This document shows positions 55,727 to 64,000 of a stretch of DNA of 64,000 nucleotides, in pieces. Made by a program: the position numbers and the translations under genes. The notes below the pieces were generated by a model that saw nothing but the letters and a program-made list of their open reading frames with translations, was not told where the DNA came from and did not search any database. The stretch's first letter is position 1. The number at the start of each line of letters is the position of its first letter. The stretch is from Flexithrix dorotheae DSM 6795 (GTDB taxonomy: Bacteria > Bacteroidota > Bacteroidia > Cytophagales > Flammeovirgaceae): the NCBI RefSeq assembly GCF_000379765.1, contig NZ_KB903430.1:94807-158806 (forward strand), read 5' to 3'.

Positions 55727-57394
55727 ATGAGGGTTAAGAATATAATAAGGTACTTTGTAATTATCCCATTTGGATTATTGATGTTATTGATCGTATTCAA
55801 TAACCATCAGCTTAAATCACAGGTTTTTGGCCCGATCAATTATCGTGACGTTGAAATGAAACCAGGGAATATACCTGTACCCCACAAAAGAACATATCAC
55901 TGGAATACGGAATCGACATTTGCCGACAGTATTTACCACACTATTGCGGCAATGCCTATAACAGAGGAGATGCTATTTAAAAAGGGGAATACCACCAGGA
56001 TTCTTTTAGCCAGATTAATGCTAAGGAAAAATATTCCTGAAGTAAATGATATTTTACAAAAAATGACTGTTTGGGGAAATTGTGGCTCATCTTGGTTTAT
56101 GAATCCCAAGGGTGATTATGATTTCCCACTTACAATATTTACTACCATACTTTGGAAATTTGGAGATAGTCCTGAAATTATTTATCCCGAAACCCAAAAA
56201 CATTTATTAAATGTACTCTTGTCTGAAGATGGTGGTAAATTCAGCTACACAGTTCCCAAAACTGTTGGACTTGTTATGGAAACCGAAAATCATATGTTGA
56301 TGACAGAAGGCTCGAGGTTCCTAAAGAACAGGTGGCTAAGATTGCACGGAAATTCTGAAAGCTACTATGACAATGTGCAAAATGGTATGGAGGAAAAACT
56401 TTTATATCTATTGGATGAAATGAAAACCAATGGCTTATACGAATTTAATTCCATTCCATATTTGGGATACACAATTACTGCCTTACTCAACTTAGAAGCT
56501 TTCGCTTCCCAAAAGGTGAGCCAGGCAGCCAGGGATGTGCTCGATTATATTAACTGGAGCTATGCCTTGAGCAGCCTCAATTTGAAACATTTTCCACCGA
56601 TGCGTAGAAGGTATGAAAAAGCCAGTATCCGGGAACTCACCACAGATTATCACTCAGCTTTTATAAAATCCTGGCTAAGCTATTCAAACATTAAAAATTA
56701 TGATAAAAATGTTGGAGTGGCCGGTATCCATGCTCTGATGGGCGCATGTATGCCTTATCGTCCGGCAGACCGATTTGTTGAGATGCTATTTGATAAGCAA
56801 GAAGGCTATTTTGTACGCCAGGGCCATGGGCCAAAAGCTTCACCGGAAATCAGCAGTGCAGGAAAGAATTTCCTGATAAGTGCCGGAGGTGTGAACAGGG
56901 GAAAAAGATCTCAGATTGTTGCCAGACCTATCTGCCTTTTTCTTAATGATAGTACCGAACATTTGTCAGAAGTAATTCACCTTTCAGGTCCGGGCAATGA
57001 TTTTATGCAATGGAACAATACTGGAGTTTATCAAAATTTTGGCTGCGCAGCGGGTCCTGTTTTTGTTCCTCAGCATTTACAGGCAGTGGCCCGGGAAAGA
57101 AACTGGTCTTCATATTCTGGTGCCAACGATGTAGCCATAGTGGTATATTCCTTTGAAAACTTTGGATTAATAGCAGTATTTGAGGGTATTGATCCTTCAG
57201 TCATTTTTGCTAAAGTTTTAAAAGAGAACCCCGATCCTGAGAAACTAAATAATGAATTTAAGTTTCCTGGTGGTCCGTTGCTGAAGTACGATGTAAAAGC
57301 AGAAAAAAATCAGTGGGTAATGACAGAAGAGAATGGCCGGAAATTTAACAGAGATTTTGATTCCTTGCCATTAATTGAAGGGGAATTTAAATAA
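55727..57394 (+). CDS. Uncharacterised toroid-like protein of the glycan locus
   Basis: 555 residues from ATG 55727 (a TTG two codons upstream also opens the frame). A hydrophobic N-terminal segment (YFVIIPFGLLMLLIVF) anchors it towards the periplasm. Helical region with LVMETENHMLMTEGSRFLK and GLYEFNSIPYLGYTITALLNLEAF, later beta strands (GANDVAIVVYSFENFGLIAVFEG). The ENH and (E)(Y/F)xSxxY motifs and their spacing match the protein at 34490-36463. It sits between GH92 and GH29 genes and would act on the same substrate. No family name or catalytic residue is certain; ENH His and the Tyr are candidates by analogy with lyases. Confidence 0.6.
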   Translation: MRVKNIIRYFVIIPFGLLMLLIVFNNHQLKSQVFGPINYRDVEMKPGNIPVPHKRTYHWNTESTFADSIYHTIAAMPITEEMLFKKGNTTRILLARLMLRKNIPEVNDILQKMTVWGNCGSSWFMNPKGDYDFPLTIFTTILWKFGDSPEIIYPETQKHLLNVLLSEDGGKFSYTVPKTVGLVMETENHMLMTEGSRFLKNRWLRLHGNSESYYDNVQNGMEEKLLYLLDEMKTNGLYEFNSIPYLGYTITALLNLEAFASQKVSQAARDVLDYINWSYALSSLNLKHFPPMRRRYEKASIRELTTDYHSAFIKSWLSYSNIKNYDKNVGVAGIHALMGACMPYRPADRFVEMLFDKQEGYFVRQGHGPKASPEISSAGKNFLISAGGVNRGKRSQIVARPICLFLNDSTEHLSEVIHLSGPGNDFMQWNNTGVYQNFGCAAGPVFVPQHLQAVARERNWSSYSGANDVAIVVYSFENFGLIAVFEGIDPSVIFAKVLKENPDPEKLNNEFKFPGGPLLKYDVKAEKNQWVMTEENGRKFNRDFDSLPLIEGEFK

Positions 57395-57473
57395 GTGCCA
57401 TAAAGTATCTACACATCCATTCATTGAAATAGGTTAGCAATAAAATTTAGTTAGATATCATAAAAATAAAACC

Positions 57474-58790
57474 ATGATCAATTGTAAAAAATACCTTCTT
57501 TCGGTTCTATTAAGTTTATTAAGTATTTCTGCCTTTAGTCAGCTAAAAAACATACCCGAATTAGAGGAGGATTTTATGGATATGGGTTTCGGAATATTTA
57601 TCCATTGGAGTATGGATTCCCAGTTGGGAAGTGTAATCAGTCACTCTATGGTTGGAGCTTCAGAAGATTATGTGCAACGCTACATGAACGAGCTTCCCAA
57701 AACCTTTTACCCTGATAAGTTTGATCCGGACGAGTGGGCCAGGTTATTTAAATTAACAGGAGCAGAGTATGTAGTGTTTACAACCAAACATCACAATGGG
57801 TTTTGTATGTGGGATACCAAAACTACGGATTTTAATATTATGAATACTCCTTATGGAAAGGACATTACCGGGATGCTGGTCAATTCGTTACGGAAGTATG
57901 ATTTAAAAGTAGGTTTTTACTTTTCTCCGGAAGATTTTAGTTTTATAAATCAACAGGGCCATTTGATTTCAAGAAAAGGACCGATGACTCAGGTTACCGA
58001 AAATGAAGAATTATTTGAATATTCTAAAAAACAACTTGACGAATTGTTTACCAATTATGGCAAGATAGACATCACTTTTTTTGATTCTTTTTCAAATAAA
58101 AACCTGGTCCAGTATGTCCATTCTAAATATCCGGATATTGTAGTCACCCGAGGGGAAATGGAAACACCCGAGCAAAAAATACCTGACGGACCAATGCCAG
58201 GGCCATGGGAAACCTGCATGACTATGGGCACCCAATGGGCCTACAAGCCAACCAACGAGGAATACAAAGACGGTAAGGATCTGATAAACAAACTGATAGA
58301 AATTAGAGCCAAGGGCGGTAATTTCCTGATGAACGTTGGTCCCAAACCTAACGGGGAGATTCCCATCGAGCAGGAAGAGCGTCTGCGCGAAATAGCCCTC
58401 TGGATGTTTGTGAACAATGAAGGGATCAAAAGCGTGAGAACAGTGCCTTCCAGGATAAAAGAAGGCGATTTATGGTTTACGAAAGCCAAAGAAGAAAACA
58501 CAGTTTATGTTTTTATAACAAATCAGGAAAATTGGTTTAAAGGTTTCAGAAGGAATTTTTTGCTTAAAGAAATAAGGGCCACAGAAAAGACCGAAATATC
58601 TGTTTTGGGACAGAATGATCTGGTGGTGGAATATTGGCCGGAAAACACTCCAACTTCTCATTTAAAACAACATGATGCCAGCTTAGAAATTTCAATAAGT
58701 AGAGCTCAAAGGGTTTATAACAACAAAATCTGGCCAAACGCAGTGGTGGTTAAGCTAACCAATATAGAATTTGTTCAACCTCAAAACTGA
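57474..58790 (+). CDS. GH29 alpha-L-fucosidase
   Basis: 438 residues with a signal peptide ending AFSQ. The GH29 barrel is clear: GFGIFIHWSMDSQLG, FDPDEWARLFKLTGAEYVVFTTKHHNGFCMWDTK (HHNGF motif), TDFN, LKVGFYFSPEDF, and GKIDITFFDSF with nucleophile candidate Asp204. GGNFLMNVGPKPNGEIP closes the catalytic part. GH29 enzymes remove terminal L-fucose with retention of configuration. With GH92 next door the target is likely a fucosylated, mannose-containing glycan. Acid/base residue not assigned. Confidence 0.92.
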   Translation: MINCKKYLLSVLLSLLSISAFSQLKNIPELEEDFMDMGFGIFIHWSMDSQLGSVISHSMVGASEDYVQRYMNELPKTFYPDKFDPDEWARLFKLTGAEYVVFTTKHHNGFCMWDTKTTDFNIMNTPYGKDITGMLVNSLRKYDLKVGFYFSPEDFSFINQQGHLISRKGPMTQVTENEELFEYSKKQLDELFTNYGKIDITFFDSFSNKNLVQYVHSKYPDIVVTRGEMETPEQKIPDGPMPGPWETCMTMGTQWAYKPTNEEYKDGKDLINKLIEIRAKGGNFLMNVGPKPNGEIPIEQEERLREIALWMFVNNEGIKSVRTVPSRIKEGDLWFTKAKEENTVYVFITNQENWFKGFRRNFLLKEIRATEKTEISVLGQNDLVVEYWPENTPTSHLKQHDASLEISISRAQRVYNNKIWPNAVVVKLTNIEFVQPQN

Positions 58791-59031
58791 AAATACTTAC
58801 CTAAATAAAGAACATTGATGAAGTCAAAATTGTAATTAAAGAGCAGTGCAGTGTCATTATTTTAATGGCACTTATGGTAAATAGCGTTTCCATGCATTCA
58901 TCTGTTAAAAAGTACTTTCTGAATTACGAATAAAAACTTTGAATTACTTTTTTATTACTTTCGAAGTTTGGTAGGAAATAGAAAATAATTGGTTTTAGTT
59001 GAAAAACTTTGGTGGGTAAAGCAGCATACAA

Positions 59032-62000
59032 ATGAAACAAGTTTTAGTCCTAATCTTTTTATTTATTTTGTCAATTTTATCAGCTGAAGCCCAGCAAATA
59101 AAATTTGAACATTATAATGATAAAGATGGACTTTCTCATAATTCCATTCGGCATATTGTGCAGGATAACCAAGGTTTTATTTGGCTAGGGACATTTTATG
59201 GTTTAAACCGTTTTGATGGATTTCAATTCCAAAACTACCTGAGCTTCGATGAAGGAAACAATACATTACATAATGATGATATTACTGTTTTAAAATTAGA
59301 TAGCGCAACAAATAGCTTATGGATTGGAACGAGAAAAGGGTTGTCTCATTTGCAACTTGACACCCATGTTTTCACGACCTATTTATCCGATGAAAATGAC
59401 CCCAACAGCTTACCTGACGAAGAAATTCGTGCGGTATATTTAGATAAATTTAAGCGGGTTTGGGTGGGCACAAAAGATTCCGGATTATATTTATTTGAAC
59501 CTAAAAAAAATACTTTTACAAAAGTTCCACTGGATGGATTTCTTTATGTGAAAGAAATTTTTGAAGACACAAAAGGTAATATTTGGGTCGGGGCTTATAA
59601 TACTGCGGGGATTGCCAAAATCAGGCTTGGCAGTACAGGTATTATTTCAGATATCGAATATTTCACCTTGAAGATTCCTGGCACTACAGCGGTGAACCCC
59701 TATTTAAATTTTATATATGAGGATGAAAAGGGGGATATATTTGCAGGCACAAGGGAAGGACTTTACAAATTCGAAAAAAAGCTCAATACATTTGTCAATT
59801 TATACATTGCAGATGATGAAGTGAGGGACAAATTAGGCCCATATTTTTTATGTGTGGCTCAAGCACCGGATGGTAAATACTGGGTGGGCACACTAGGAGG
59901 TTTATTGGTTTGTGATGCCCTGGAAGACATCCATCAAGGGAATTTCCAATGGCATTTTTCGGTACTTTCAGAAGACAAATCACTGGTAGACAATCTGGTT
60001 TCTGCTTTGTATTTTGATCCTTCAGGTGTGCTGTGGATTGGCACCGAAGATGGCCTGGACAGGTATGATCCATACGAAAATCAATTTAAAATTAATAAGG
60101 ATATATCGAAGTATATCAATAACCAGGCACCGAGAATCAGGGGTTTTTCAAAGACTAATTTGGAGGAAATAGTAGTGGCCACAAGGCATAATGGCCTTTT
60201 TATTTCGACCAATGAGGAATTTGTCCCTCTATTCAATGAAAAGCATGATATAGCCAGTATTTACTCTTATGATGGGATCACCTTTTTTTGTGGACTATGG
60301 AATGGGAAAATACTGGTATATGATAATATCCAAAAAAAATCTAAGATATTTGATATTGGTTTAAATTCACCCATTTTCAATTTTATAGAATACGAAGACA
60401 ATTTAGTGGTGTGCTCCTTTGGTAATGGAGCCATTCTGTTGGAAAAGCAAACTCTAAACCCCTCCCTCCATATTATACCAAATTTTGAGATAAATAAAGT
60501 AGCTGTTGATTCAGAAAAAAACTTATGGTTTGCCACGGAAAGCGGGGTGGTAAAATATAATTTAGCCAGAAGGGAAACCACCGAATTTAAAGCAAATAAT
60601 CAGTCAAATGAGGGCCTTCCACACGATAATGTAAGTGATTTAATTATTGATTCCCGTGGACTGATTTGGGCTGCCACCAGAAAAGGTCTGGGGGTATATG
60701 ATCCGCAAATCAAGGCTTTTAAACAAAAATCAGAGCCTAAAGAATTGATGGGTAAATGGGTGACAGGTATTGTGGAAGATGCCAGTGGTTATTTGTGGCT
60801 CAACATGAATAATAATAAGATTGCCAGATATCATATTGAAAATAATCAGTCAAATATGTACAATGTCAACAGTGGCAATAAACTGGATGTATTTAGCTCC
60901 AGTGGCTTTTATAATTTCAATCAATCAAAAATTTATTTAGGAGGGAAAAATGGCGTAATCTATTTTTCTCCTTTGAACATTAAGGAAAATGAGTGGTCGC
61001 CCAAACCCATAATTACTGCTTTCAAAGTCAACAATAAATTGGTTTTGCCAGGGGAAAAATTAAATGGGCAAACACCCCTCCAACAGTCTTTAAATTATGC
61101 AGGAAAGGTTACGCTTGAATATACCAACAGGAACTTTTCTATTCAATTTTCAAATGTTTCATTTACCAATCAGCGATTAAATAAATTTGAGTATATGCTT
61201 GAAGGATTTGATCAGGACTGGATAGAAACCAGTAGTAACTCAAGGACAGTTCAGTATACGAACCTGCCTTCCGGCAACTATAAATTTAAAATTCGCTCAA
61301 GTAATAGCGATGGCAAATGGAGTGAGGTCTCCTCCTACAGCATCAAAATATTACCTCCTTTTTGGGCAAGTTACCAGGGTATAGCCATAATCCTGTTTGT
61401 ATTGAGCCTCATTGCATATTTTACCCGAAAGCAAATTAAATTTCGTGTTCAACTAAAACAAGAGTTATTAACTGAAAAAGTTAAAAGGGAGCGGGATGAA
61501 AAACTCAACAATGAAAAGCTACGATTTTTTACCAATATTTCGCATGAACTAAGAACACCCTTATCCTTAATTCTGGGGCCTGTTAAACAGATTTCAGAAC
61601 ATGAAAACAGCAATGATTATATCAGAAGCAAAGCCAATCTTATCAGCCATAGCACTAATAGATTATTAAGGTTAGTCAATCAGATCCTTGATTTTAGAAG
61701 GGCAGAAACAGGGGAGATCAAATTGAAAGTAACAGAAGTAGATATATTACCATATACCAATGATATTTTTTATTCCTTTATAGAATTAGCACAATCAAAA
61801 AATATTAATTTTAACTTTAATGTAGAAGATAAGTCTATTATATGTTGGATAGACGTAGATAAATACAATAAAATTTTATATAATTTATTGTCTAATGCAT
61901 TAAAATTCACCAACCCACACGGCCATGTTGATTTGTTTATCGGTGTAAAAGAAAGTGATTCTAAATCACTTTTAATTGAGGTGAGTGATGATGGGATTGG

Positions 62001-63066
62001 TATTCCTGTAGAAAGCCAGGAAAAAATATTCTCCAGGTTTTATCAGGCCACAAATAGCAAGGACAATACAACAGGCACAGGCATAGGATTATCCCTTGTA
62101 AAATCTTTGGTAGAGATTCATAAAGGCAATATATCAGTAAAAAGCTCAATTAATTCAGGAAGTATATTTACTGTAGAATTACCCGTTTCTAAAAATGCAT
62201 TTGAGACCAGTGAGATATCGAGTTTTATTGCGGAAAAGCAGGAAGAAGAGTGCCTGGACCCTGCCAAACCACTTAGCCCTCCGGGTACTTTTATCGCCCC
62301 TAAAACTAATACTGATGTAAAATCATCCGTGTTAATCATAGATGACAATTTAGAACTCCGAAATTATCTAATTGAATTCCTTTCCGGACATTATAAGGTT
62401 TATGGAGCAGAAAATGGGAAAGAAGGTCTGGAGATTTGCCGTAAAATAAAACCTGTTCTTTGTGTGGTGGATGTAATGATGCCCGTAATGGATGGGTTTG
62501 AATTTGTAAAAGCCCTAAAAAATGATGAAAAAATCAGTCACACAGCCATAGTTTTACTCACGGCTTTAGGGGAGAATGAAAATAGAATTAAAGGATATAA
62601 GGTAGGAGTAGACGGGTATTTGGTAAAACCATTTGATCCTTCACTATTAAAATCAAGGATAGATAACATTATTAAAATTCGTTTTGACCTCAAACAACGG
62701 TTTTCAGAGGAGACAGAAAGTGATGTAATCAGTCTGGCTCATTCCCAAATAGACATTGACCTGATTTCAAAAATAAAGGAAATAATAGAAGAAAACCTTG
62801 AGAATTCTGAACTCACACCTGCATTTCTATGCACCAAATTAGCCCTCAGTTCATCAAAGTTATACAGGAAAATTACCGAGCTTACGGATATGTCTCCAAA
62901 TGAATTTATAAGGACGATAAGGTTGAAAAAATCGGCATCTCTTTTAAAAACTAAAAACTACAATGTTTCTGAAGTTGCCAATGCAGTAGGCTTCAATGAC
63001 CCCCTATATTTTAGCAGGCGATTTAAAAAACAATTTGGGTATGCCCCAAGTGAATTGATTAAATAA
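59032..63066 (+). CDS. Hybrid two-component system regulator (HTCS)
   Basis: 1344 residues. Signal peptide (to about 21), periplasmic two-component propeller repeats (about 22-670; IVQDNQGFIWLGTFYGLNRFDG, GLWIGTRKGLS-type blades), Y_Y_Y domain (about 694-770; YMLEGFDQDWIETSSN), one membrane helix (about 780-803), histidine kinase with His838 in ISHELRTPLS and ATPase motifs NLLSNALKFT and GTGIGLSLVKSLVE, receiver with Asp1147 (CVVDVMMPVMDG), and an AraC helix-turn-helix pair (about 1266-1343). All parts are intact. It should sense an imported or released sugar in the periplasm and activate the susCD and hydrolase genes. Confidence 0.95.
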   Translation: MKQVLVLIFLFILSILSAEAQQIKFEHYNDKDGLSHNSIRHIVQDNQGFIWLGTFYGLNRFDGFQFQNYLSFDEGNNTLHNDDITVLKLDSATNSLWIGTRKGLSHLQLDTHVFTTYLSDENDPNSLPDEEIRAVYLDKFKRVWVGTKDSGLYLFEPKKNTFTKVPLDGFLYVKEIFEDTKGNIWVGAYNTAGIAKIRLGSTGIISDIEYFTLKIPGTTAVNPYLNFIYEDEKGDIFAGTREGLYKFEKKLNTFVNLYIADDEVRDKLGPYFLCVAQAPDGKYWVGTLGGLLVCDALEDIHQGNFQWHFSVLSEDKSLVDNLVSALYFDPSGVLWIGTEDGLDRYDPYENQFKINKDISKYINNQAPRIRGFSKTNLEEIVVATRHNGLFISTNEEFVPLFNEKHDIASIYSYDGITFFCGLWNGKILVYDNIQKKSKIFDIGLNSPIFNFIEYEDNLVVCSFGNGAILLEKQTLNPSLHIIPNFEINKVAVDSEKNLWFATESGVVKYNLARRETTEFKANNQSNEGLPHDNVSDLIIDSRGLIWAATRKGLGVYDPQIKAFKQKSEPKELMGKWVTGIVEDASGYLWLNMNNNKIARYHIENNQSNMYNVNSGNKLDVFSSSGFYNFNQSKIYLGGKNGVIYFSPLNIKENEWSPKPIITAFKVNNKLVLPGEKLNGQTPLQQSLNYAGKVTLEYTNRNFSIQFSNVSFTNQRLNKFEYMLEGFDQDWIETSSNSRTVQYTNLPSGNYKFKIRSSNSDGKWSEVSSYSIKILPPFWASYQGIAIILFVLSLIAYFTRKQIKFRVQLKQELLTEKVKRERDEKLNNEKLRFFTNISHELRTPLSLILGPVKQISEHENSNDYIRSKANLISHSTNRLLRLVNQILDFRRAETGEIKLKVTEVDILPYTNDIFYSFIELAQSKNINFNFNVEDKSIICWIDVDKYNKILYNLLSNALKFTNPHGHVDLFIGVKESDSKSLLIEVSDDGIGIPVESQEKIFSRFYQATNSKDNTTGTGIGLSLVKSLVEIHKGNISVKSSINSGSIFTVELPVSKNAFETSEISSFIAEKQEEECLDPAKPLSPPGTFIAPKTNTDVKSSVLIIDDNLELRNYLIEFLSGHYKVYGAENGKEGLEICRKIKPVLCVVDVMMPVMDGFEFVKALKNDEKISHTAIVLLTALGENENRIKGYKVGVDGYLVKPFDPSLLKSRIDNIIKIRFDLKQRFSEETESDVISLAHSQIDIDLISKIKEIIEENLENSELTPAFLCTKLALSSSKLYRKITELTDMSPNEFIRTIRLKKSASLLKTKNYNVSEVANAVGFNDPLYFSRRFKKQFGYAPSELIK

Positions 63067-63415
63067 TTTTTTTTCACCTCATTTTTCTGGTTATTCTTCC
63101 CTACTGCAGGTTGTTTTGTTTTTCGGCCTCATTAAATCTATCAATAATCGCTACAAATGGTTTAGTACTGGCTTCACCTTTTTGCCACACAATTAAGTTA
63201 GGCGGAGGTTTGTGATATAATTCTTCAGGAATAATCCCGATGGTCTTCAGTCCAATAATTTACCCCGGCAGCACCATCCGGGGTAATTACCATTCCCTTG
63301 GCATATAATTCTATGTTTATGCCATTCACATGAAAATGATTCCCAAGTGATGCATTTTTTGAGACCATTCATCAGCTTTAATTCTAAGGGATTGACTTCC
63401 TCTCAAAGCCTTATT
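63067..63415. other. Intergenic stretch holding a decayed gene
   Basis: 349 bases between the HTCS stop and the MFS gene stop. Nearly all of it is explained by the minus-strand remnant at 63101-63402. Confidence 0.5.
63101..63402 (-). pseudogene. Remnant of a heparinase II/III-like polysaccharide lyase gene
   Basis: Reading minus from 63402: VNPLELKLMNGL in one frame; after an A6 run the frame shifts to NHFHVNGINIELYAKG, then PDGAAGVNYWTEDHRDY and a TGA; then a third frame reads IIPEELYHKPPPNLIVW and PFVAIIDRFNEAE up to TAG 63101-63103. LYxxGxxxxPDxxxGxxYWxxDHxxY is the pattern of heparinase II/III-like lyases, and LIVWQ..PFVAI fits their C-terminal part. The middle (roughly 70 residues) and the N-terminal half are missing. 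It is a dead gene beside a living glycan locus. Confidence 0.6.
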
Positions 63416-64000
63416 CTAATTCGCAACCTTATTCCCCTTCAACAATTCTTTTTCCAGTTCTTCCAGAGATTTACCTTTGGTTTCCGGCATTACCTTCAGT
63501 ACAAACAGGAGTTGAAAGACCATGGCAATGGCAAAAAATGTAAAGGCATAAAATCCTCCCTGCTTTAGTTCGGCTACCATGGGGAAAGTCCAGGTGAGCA
63601 GTGCTGCCCAAACCCAGTGAGTCAGACTGCCCAGTGCCTGCCCCTTTGCCCGCACAGAATTGGGGAAAATTTCTGCCAAAAACACCCAGATGACAGCCCC
63701 TTGGGAAAAGGCAAAAAAGGCAATAAACCCAACCAGGTAAATTAATACCCCATATCCGGAAAAGTTTTCCTGATAGAAAGTAACTGCAGTAAGTCCCAGA
63801 CAGACAATCATACCTATAGAACCAATTTTCATCAGGGATTTTCTGCCGAATTTATCAATTACAAACATGGCGATGATGGTGAAAACCATATTGGTCAAAC
63901 CAATGATGACCACCTGAAGTAAAGCCGTGTCTTTGGCCAAACCAGTCATTTCGAAAATTCTTGGGGCATAATACATAATGGCATTGATGCCCGAAAACTG
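63416..64000 (-). CDS. Sugar-porter MFS transporter (C-terminal part; 5' end outside window)
   Basis: 195 residues are present, extending to the right edge. QFSGINAIMYYAPRIFEMTG is the signature of transmembrane helix 7 in the sugar porter family, and DKFGRKSLMKIGS is the conserved motif after helix 8; the tail PETKGKSLEELEKEL is also typical. It would import a hexose or pentose by proton symport across the inner membrane. The first half lies outside the window. It may take up the monosaccharide freed by the locus at 47871-63066. Confidence 0.92.
   Translation of the reverse strand, partial: QFSGINAIMYYAPRIFEMTGLAKDTALLQVVIIGLTNMVFTIIAMFVIDKFGRKSLMKIGSIGMIVCLGLTAVTFYQENFSGYGVLIYLVGFIAFFAFSQGAVIWVFLAEIFPNSVRAKGQALGSLTHWVWAALLTWTFPMVAELKQGGFYAFTFFAIAMVFQLLFVLKVMPETKGKSLEELEKELLKGNKVAN

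Noticed and set aside
63347..63568. 73-codon plus-strand open frame
   Set aside because: It runs antisense over the end of the sugar-porter gene, which has clear family motifs.

Overview
The window reads as chromosomal DNA of a free-living, glycan-degrading Bacteroidota, probably a Cytophagales/Cyclobacteriaceae-type organism. The reasons are AT-rich spacers, type IX secretion (T9SS) C-terminal sorting domains, a SusC/SusD pair, a hybrid two-component system (HTCS), a FecI/FecR/TonB-receptor/DUF4249 cassette, many Bacteroidota-style lipoproteins and few Shine-Dalgarno sites. The assignment is inferred from gene content, since no rRNA or other phylogenetic marker is present.

Layout. (1) 1-6040: the end of one T9SS-secreted protein, then a 1711-residue secreted protein with a GSDH-type beta-propeller followed by PKD, CBM-like, FN3, repeated Ig-like and cadherin-like domains. 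(2) 6212-14827: a TPR-like protein, nicotinamidase PncA, then sigma factor - FecR - TonB receptor - DUF4249 lipoprotein, a tandem NTF2-like protein and a GNAT acetyltransferase. (3) 15059-19197: several uncharacterised secreted or membrane proteins and a sugar isomerase-like TIM barrel; four degenerate GACGC-containing palindromic repeats lie in the spacers. (4) 19463-32930, all on the minus strand: an enolase-superfamily dehydratase, a Vat-type acetyltransferase, an LRR protein, an exported ADP-ribosylglycohydrolase, an oxidoreductase, a frameshifted SMP-30-like lipoprotein, a GH35/DUF5597 protein, an FAD monooxygenase, a Tat-exported DinB protein, a class D beta-lactamase, a DUF3703 protein, a RAYT transposase bracketed by two ~143-bp palindromic repeats, and an alpha/beta hydrolase. 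(5) 33305-42133: a glycan-processing neighbourhood with sialidase, toroid-like protein, chromate transporter, sulfatase and right-handed beta-helix protein. (6) 42347-47716: two AraC regulators, an SDR, an MBL hydrolase and small unknowns. (7) 47871-63066: a polysaccharide utilisation locus (SusC, SusD, GH92, toroid-like protein, GH29, HTCS), followed on the opposite strand by a decayed heparinase-like remnant and a truncated sugar-porter MFS gene.

How it fits together. The locus at 47871-63066 looks like a sensor-importer-hydrolase unit for mannose- and fucose-containing glycans, for example N-glycan-type structures. The HTCS would sense a released sugar, SusC/D would import, and GH92 and GH29 would trim. 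The sialidase/sulfatase neighbourhood would remove caps from similar host or algal glycans. Two proteins, at 34490-36463 and 55727-57394, appear to belong to one uncharacterised family and sit in the two glycan regions; they are the best candidates for an undescribed enzyme activity. I saw no CRISPR array, prophage, tRNA or rRNA gene.
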